9,179 nt of DNA, from positions 1 to 9,179 of the forward strand of contig JAQCBM010000064.1 of NCBI GenBank assembly GCA_027729865.1. Direction: 5' to 3'. The position numbers and the translations under genes are program-made. Shown here one piece after another: positions 6,032 through 9,179 of this stretch. Origin of the DNA: Actinomycetota bacterium. GTDB taxonomy: Bacteria; Actinomycetota; Actinomycetes; S36-B12. Under the pieces are notes generated by a model. The model ran no database searches. It was not told where the DNA came from and was given only the letters and a program-made list of their open reading frames with translations. Positions within the stretch are counted from its first letter, which is position 1, and every line of letters starts with the position of its first letter.

Positions 6032-7219
6032 ATGACAATTGGCACACCGCAGCACCGCATCAACGTTTTCATCAGTGCACACGAGTGGAGCATTTTGCAG
6101 GACCTCCGATACTTCGCACTTGGCCGAGATGAACGCGAACCTGACGCCCATTTTCTCCTCGAATGTCGCGGGGAAGACCGAGTCTGGTCCGGGGGTAACT
6201 CACGCCTCCAACTCACCTACCGCACCACCGCACCCGCAAACGTCGACAACGAGTCGCCATTCTCGACGGCGATCCACTCGCGGTTCTTCCCGTGGGACGC
6301 CCCCAAAGACCTCACCCTGCAACTCGATGTCGGTGGCTGCGAACGCCACCAGACCATGACCGGGTTGGGCTTTGCACTCACCCTGCCCGAACCGATCCAA
6401 CGCGAATCTGGCTGGCGAAAGAACCCGATGGACGTGCGTGGGCAACGCGTCATCGTGGAGCGCGAAGCACTTGAACGCGCCGCCGCGCACGCCTCCAGCG
6501 TCCCACTCGGCGCATCCGACGAGGGTGAAACTGCCGCCTACGTCCGCGTCAGCAACGGACAACTTGAATTCAAGGCGCCGTGGCCTGGCTTCGGAGCCAC
6601 CACGACCACGATCACACTCGACGGAACGTACGACGACACCGAACCGGTTCTCATCTTCCCGAGAACGCTTGCCGTGCTGGCCGACCGCACCACCGACGGA
6701 ACCATCACCCTCCGTATCCCCGACGACGCCAACGGAGACCTCGCAGTTATCACCACCGACTTCGAGGCCGTGTTCACCCCGATCGACCGGTTTGCCACTA
6801 ACCGACGTGAACTCGAACAACGTCTCTGCGAACTCCTCGGAACTGATGGCGTCACCGCCGACGACGACGGTGACTACCCGATCACGACCGCCGACGGCCA
6901 TCACATCTGGGTGCGGCTCAAAACATCATGGACACCGCTCACCGTCGAGGTATTCGGGGTCCTCGCCGCTGACGTTGAACATACCGACGCCGTCATGCGC
7001 GAAATCAACCTGATCAACACCAGTTGCGGATACGTGCGCGCCATGTGGCACAGCGGACAAGTCATCGTCGCTGTCGACCTCCTCGAAGACGACCTCGACC
7101 TGTCCGAACTAAAGAACTCGCTCGACATCATCACCGGCACCGTCGACCGCTACCAGCCCCTGTTCGCCTCGTTCTTCACCAGCGTTGACGAACCACCGCA
7201 ACTCCCAGGAATTGAATGA
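6032..7219 (+). CDS. Two-part protein: sliding-clamp-like N-terminal region plus YbjN/CesT-type (TY-Chap) C-terminal domain (395 residues)
   Basis: ATG 6032 follows GAGGAA (6017-6022) with a 9-base gap; the frame is open further upstream but overlaps the previous gene with poor-looking sequence. Residues about 260-385 match the look of YbjN/type III chaperone-like (TY-Chap) domains. These include a short helix Leu-Cys-Glu-Leu-Leu, a strand His-His-Ile-Trp-Val-Arg-Leu (290-296), a strand Leu-Thr-Val-Glu-Val-Phe-Gly-Val, a helix with Ile-Asn-Leu-Ile-Asn (325-329), and closing helices. These folds bind peptides or proteins. Residues about 8-252 look beta-rich and resemble DNA polymerase III beta-clamp domains, notably Glu-Pro-Val-Leu-Ile-Phe-Pro-Arg-Thr-Leu-Ala-Val-Leu (204-216) followed by Thr-Ile-Thr-Leu-Arg-Ile. 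The clamp reading is tentative. It shares an operon with the repeat protein before it and overlaps the zinc ribbon after it by four bases. Confidence 0.85.
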   Translation: MTIGTPQHRINVFISAHEWSILQDLRYFALGRDEREPDAHFLLECRGEDRVWSGGNSRLQLTYRTTAPANVDNESPFSTAIHSRFFPWDAPKDLTLQLDVGGCERHQTMTGLGFALTLPEPIQRESGWRKNPMDVRGQRVIVEREALERAAAHASSVPLGASDEGETAAYVRVSNGQLEFKAPWPGFGATTTTITLDGTYDDTEPVLIFPRTLAVLADRTTDGTITLRIPDDANGDLAVITTDFEAVFTPIDRFATNRRELEQRLCELLGTDGVTADDDGDYPITTADGHHIWVRLKTSWTPLTVEVFGVLAADVEHTDAVMREINLINTSCGYVRAMWHSGQVIVAVDLLEDDLDLSELKNSLDIITGTVDRYQPLFASFFTSVDEPPQLPGIE

Positions 7220-7518
7220 GTCGCTATTGGTATCTCCCCAAGTACTACCGATGCGACAACTGCAACAGCCGCTACCAGTCCACCGGTTCAAGACACAACA
7301 ATCGGGAGTCCTTCCCGTGCACATTGTGCGGTTTCGACGTCTACCCGGTCTGGGAAGACGGCGACGAACACTCGAAACGGAACAGTCACACCGGTTGGAA
7401 CCAGCCGCGTGGCGCCGTCTGCGACAACTGCGGCGCGCGTTATTCCACCGTCGGAACACGCGGCGAACCGTTTCAATGCAAAATGTGCTACTCGACCGTC
7501 TTTCCTAAGCACAACTAG
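7216..7518 (+). CDS. Tandem double zinc-ribbon protein (100 residues)
   Basis: ATG 7216 overlaps the preceding TGA (ATGA) and has AGGA five bases upstream. The protein contains two four-cysteine zinc ribbons that align with each other. The first uses Cys13/Cys16 and Cys35/Cys38, the second Cys69/Cys72 and Cys88/Cys91. Each begins Cys-Asp-Asn-Cys and continues with Arg-Tyr-x-(Ser/Thr), so the second appears to be an internal duplication of the first. Between them is a polar linker rich in Asp, His, Arg and Trp (about 46-67). Zinc ribbons of this type bind nucleic acid or proteins; nothing shows an enzymatic role. Translational coupling to the clamp/YbjN-like protein implies matched amounts and probable complex formation. 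Confidence 0.85.
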   Translation: MSRYWYLPKYYRCDNCNSRYQSTGSRHNNRESFPCTLCGFDVYPVWEDGDEHSKRNSHTGWNQPRGAVCDNCGARYSTVGTRGEPFQCKMCYSTVFPKHN

Positions 7519-7588
7519 TCGCCAGGAACAGCCGGGGGCAGCGACAAGGGCGAAAGCGTGTTGATTGAGATGAGGCAAGGATCGCGAG

Positions 7589-8620
7589 GTGCTGACCGTG
7601 GGTAAAGAACGACTGCAACACGCCTATTGCAGCGAATGCAGGGCACTACTCCGCCTTCCGACGTCAGGGCACACGATCAGATGCCCGAGATGCGGGAAGA
7701 CCTACTTGAGGGAACGGATCTACCGCTACGGACTAGAAGTTGGCGACCGGGTCGCTTCCGGACGGAACTCGACCCGAGTGGGGGCCTCTCAGCCAACAGA
7801 ACGCCCCCCGGAGCCGAGAAGCAGTCCCGCACTAATCAATCGCAGAGATGACAACTCGGACTGGCTCGACCCAGCCAAGTGGACACGCCGTGATCTCGAG
7901 GACCTCCTGCGAATTACGCGACTCCGCGAGTTCCGTTGGCCCTCGATGGAGGACGAGTCGGACCGTGCCGATTTGGAAACGTGGCTCAATGGCATCGTGG
8001 GCCGGGCAGAGCACCTTAGAAGCGAACTGCGTTTCGTCCCCGAGTGGCCAGTCACTTACTCCGATGACCAGTACTCGATCGTGCTGCTGTCGCAGCGAGA
8101 TGCCTGGGTCCGTGTCTGGGTCCAGAACCTCTACCGAGGTGAGGCGTGTGTGGCGGCCTTCGATCCGGTCAACTGGGATACGGCTGTACGTGATTGTCGC
8201 GTCGGGATTGAAACCGTTGGCTTAGGCGTCGCCCTGTTCACCGATCTCGCTCTCGGCCTTCACCGCCGAGGCACAGGAGGGGAGAGAGACCCTGCGTACA
8301 CGACGGATGTCTCAGCATTCGGGTTGAGTCTCCGCCCGGCACACCCATCACCGTTTGTGGGAACGAAGTCCGATGTTTTGCCGTCGACACACCGCGTTCG
8401 GGGATTCATTCGACGACTTCCGGACGGTTTTGAACCGCATCACGAACAAGTCAGCCTGGCCCCGAGTTACGTGAGGACGAAGATGGGGCCCCATGACACC
8501 TACGTCCGTCCGCACGTCCGAGGAACATCGACGCAGATAAAGATTCTGGCGGCCCTACGGAAAACGACGAACCTTCGGGCCGCACGGGTAGGCCTCAGGA
8601 GCGAAAGCGATCGCAGTTGA
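7589..8620 (+). CDS. Zinc-ribbon protein of unknown function with His/Arg-rich C-terminal motif (343 residues)
   Basis: GTG 7589 is preceded by AAGGA (7577-7581); GTG 7598, three codons on, is an equal alternative because GCGAGG at 7584-7589 lies eight bases before it. Residues 14-35 form a zinc ribbon (Cys14/Cys17 and Cys32/Cys35). A Pro/Ser/Arg-rich linker (about 55-90) follows, then a short helical Trp/Asp/Arg segment (91-150), then a beta-rich core (about 155-300) with Val-Arg-Val-Trp-Val-Gln (174-179). The C-terminal stretch at about 270-311 is distinctive: Arg-Gly-Phe-Ile-Arg-Arg-Leu-Pro-Asp-Gly, then Lys-Met-Gly-Pro-His and Tyr-Val-Arg-Pro-His-Val-Arg-Gly. Its clustered His and Arg residues suggest a conserved binding or active surface. 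I cannot name the family. It is 70 bases after the double zinc ribbon and 64 before the SRA endonuclease gene, and could belong with either. Confidence 0.82.
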   Translation: MLTVGKERLQHAYCSECRALLRLPTSGHTIRCPRCGKTYLRERIYRYGLEVGDRVASGRNSTRVGASQPTERPPEPRSSPALINRRDDNSDWLDPAKWTRRDLEDLLRITRLREFRWPSMEDESDRADLETWLNGIVGRAEHLRSELRFVPEWPVTYSDDQYSIVLLSQRDAWVRVWVQNLYRGEACVAAFDPVNWDTAVRDCRVGIETVGLGVALFTDLALGLHRRGTGGERDPAYTTDVSAFGLSLRPAHPSPFVGTKSDVLPSTHRVRGFIRRLPDGFEPHHEQVSLAPSYVRTKMGPHDTYVRPHVRGTSTQIKILAALRKTTNLRAARVGLRSESDRS

Positions 8621-8626
8621 CAACTG
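8614..8626. repeat. 13-base perfect palindrome straddling a stop codon, possible operator
   Basis: CAGTTG (8614-8619), A (8620) and CAACTG (8621-8626) form a perfect inverted repeat that contains the TGA stop (8618-8620) and a consensus-like TTGACA (8617-8622). It is abutted by the 8-base palindrome GCGATCGC (8607-8614). The placement about 60 bases before the next start suits a repressor site controlling the endonuclease gene. Confidence 0.4.
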
Positions 8627-8645
8627 GGTCGAGTGGGAGTACCAA
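8617..8645 (+). promoter_or_regulatory. Candidate promoter for the SRA endonuclease gene
   Basis: TTGACA (8617-8622) exactly matches the -35 consensus. After a 17-base spacer comes TACCAA (8640-8645), which matches the -10 consensus poorly (about three of six). The -35 box lies inside a perfect palindrome, which would allow repression by occlusion. Independent expression of the nuclease gene would make sense, but the -10 weakness keeps this tentative. Confidence 0.3.
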
Positions 8646-8684
8646 AAGTAGCGACTGAAGCGCGATTAGTACGGGGAGTGCGAA

Positions 8685-9179
8685 GTGGTCAGGCCGCCAT
8701 CATCTTTCAAACCAGCAAGTGACCTCACTCGCGATGATGTTGAACGGGCACTGCAAATTGCATCGCAAAAGACCGCCACGGAGCTCCGTGATGAACTCGG
8801 TGCCTTCCCGGCTTTCAAATATCAGATTTGCCATGGCTCCGAGTTCTACGACGCAAAGGTCATCGTCCAACTTGCGTGGAACGTTCGAAACCCGGGACGG
8901 GAGATCACGGCGAGCGACTTCAGGGGGTCACGTGAGCATGTAGCTGAACCTCTCCGGGCACTCGGTTTTGACGTGTTGGAAATTGCAACACAGCGAACTT
9001 TCGGACCGATCGCGGGTGTTCGTGTTGGTGAAACCTTTGGCGATCGAAAGGCATTGTCCCGATCCGGCATCCACCGACCCCTTCAGGCAGGCATCTCTGG
9101 AAACGCCGCCGACGGCGCCGACTCCATTGTCGTGTCGGGAGGGTATGTCGACGACCAGGACTTCGGAGATCGGATCATC
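8685..9179 (+). CDS. ScoMcrA-like type IV restriction endonuclease, N-terminal head plus start of SRA/YDG domain (3' truncated by window edge)
   Basis: The frame is open from GTG 8685 (GGGGAG at 8673-8678, gap six) to the last base, giving 165 codons. Residues about 15-101 resemble the N-terminal head domain of Streptomyces ScoMcrA: Phe-Tyr-Asp-Ala-Lys-Val-Ile-Val (54-61), Asp-Phe-Arg-Gly (78-81), and Leu-Arg-Ala-Leu-Gly-Phe-Asp-Val (90-97). From about 106 an SRA/YDG domain starts: Phe-Gly-Pro-Ile-Ala-Gly-Val-Arg-Val-Gly (107-115 region), Asp-Arg-Lys-Ala-Leu, Gly-Ile-His (128-130), and Ser-Ile-Val-Val-Ser-Gly-Gly-Tyr (147-154). SRA domains flip out and recognise modified bases such as 5-methylcytosine. 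In McrA-type enzymes a C-terminal HNH domain then cuts the DNA. The cutting domain would lie beyond the right edge and is not seen. Expected role: cleavage of modified invading DNA. Confidence 0.88.
   Translation, partial: MVRPPSSFKPASDLTRDDVERALQIASQKTATELRDELGAFPAFKYQICHGSEFYDAKVIVQLAWNVRNPGREITASDFRGSREHVAEPLRALGFDVLEIATQRTFGPIAGVRVGETFGDRKALSRSGIHRPLQAGISGNAADGADSIVVSGGYVDDQDFGDRII

Noticed and set aside
1..9179. CRISPR arrays, tRNA or rRNA genes, insertion sequences, integrase or attachment sites
   Set aside because: No regularly spaced repeats, cloverleaf-type sequence, transposase or integrase motifs, or long terminal inverted repeats were seen on either strand by eye.

Overview
The window looks like part of an accessory (defence-island type) region of a GC-rich actinobacterium. 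The basis is the overall high GC, frequent GTG starts, short or overlapping gene junctions, and the protein families seen: an SRA-type modified-DNA endonuclease, a PLD nuclease, a T5orf172-type GIY-YIG protein, and a YbjN-like chaperone fold. The genus cannot be fixed from the sequence. All supported genes lie on the + strand.

Left block (2-5111). The end of a phospholipase-D-superfamily nuclease with an intact HKD motif enters from the left edge. It overlaps a 714-residue helical protein with a Rossmann-like C-terminal domain. Then come two unrecognised proteins (about 323 and 202 residues) and, through an ATGA overlap, a 342-residue protein with an N-terminal GIY-YIG/T5orf172 domain. Spacing is tight (two 4-base overlaps, gaps of about 20-95 bases), so this is probably one operon. 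The PLD plus 714-residue pair is reminiscent of the accessory proteins DpdK and DpdD of the 7-deazaguanine DNA-modification (Dpd) systems. That is recollection of family features, not a search result. If correct, the core modification genes should lie just left of this window.

Spacer (5112-5463). This 352-base gap has no convincing gene. It holds a small GC hairpin, an unusually A/T-rich cluster of palindromes, a weak promoter candidate and a probable long leader. The gap ends in a strong ribosome binding site.

Middle block (5464-7518). Three tightly packed genes: a leucine-rich-repeat-variant/HEAT-like helical protein, a protein combining a region that reads like a sliding clamp (DnaN-like, tentative) with a YbjN/CesT-type C-terminal domain, and a 100-residue double zinc ribbon. 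They look like an operon of protein- or DNA-binding adaptors with no visible enzyme.

Right block (7589-9179). A 343-residue protein has an N-terminal zinc ribbon and a conserved-looking His/Arg-rich C-terminal stretch. It is followed by the first 165 codons of a ScoMcrA-like endonuclease (N-terminal head domain plus the start of an SRA/YDG domain), which runs off the right edge. A perfect 13-base palindrome containing TTGACA straddles the stop codon between these two genes and may be an operator/promoter.

Taken together, nucleases at both ends and a modified-base reader at the right edge argue for a DNA-modification or restriction-centred defence island. The unnamed proteins between them are the most likely place for undescribed biology.
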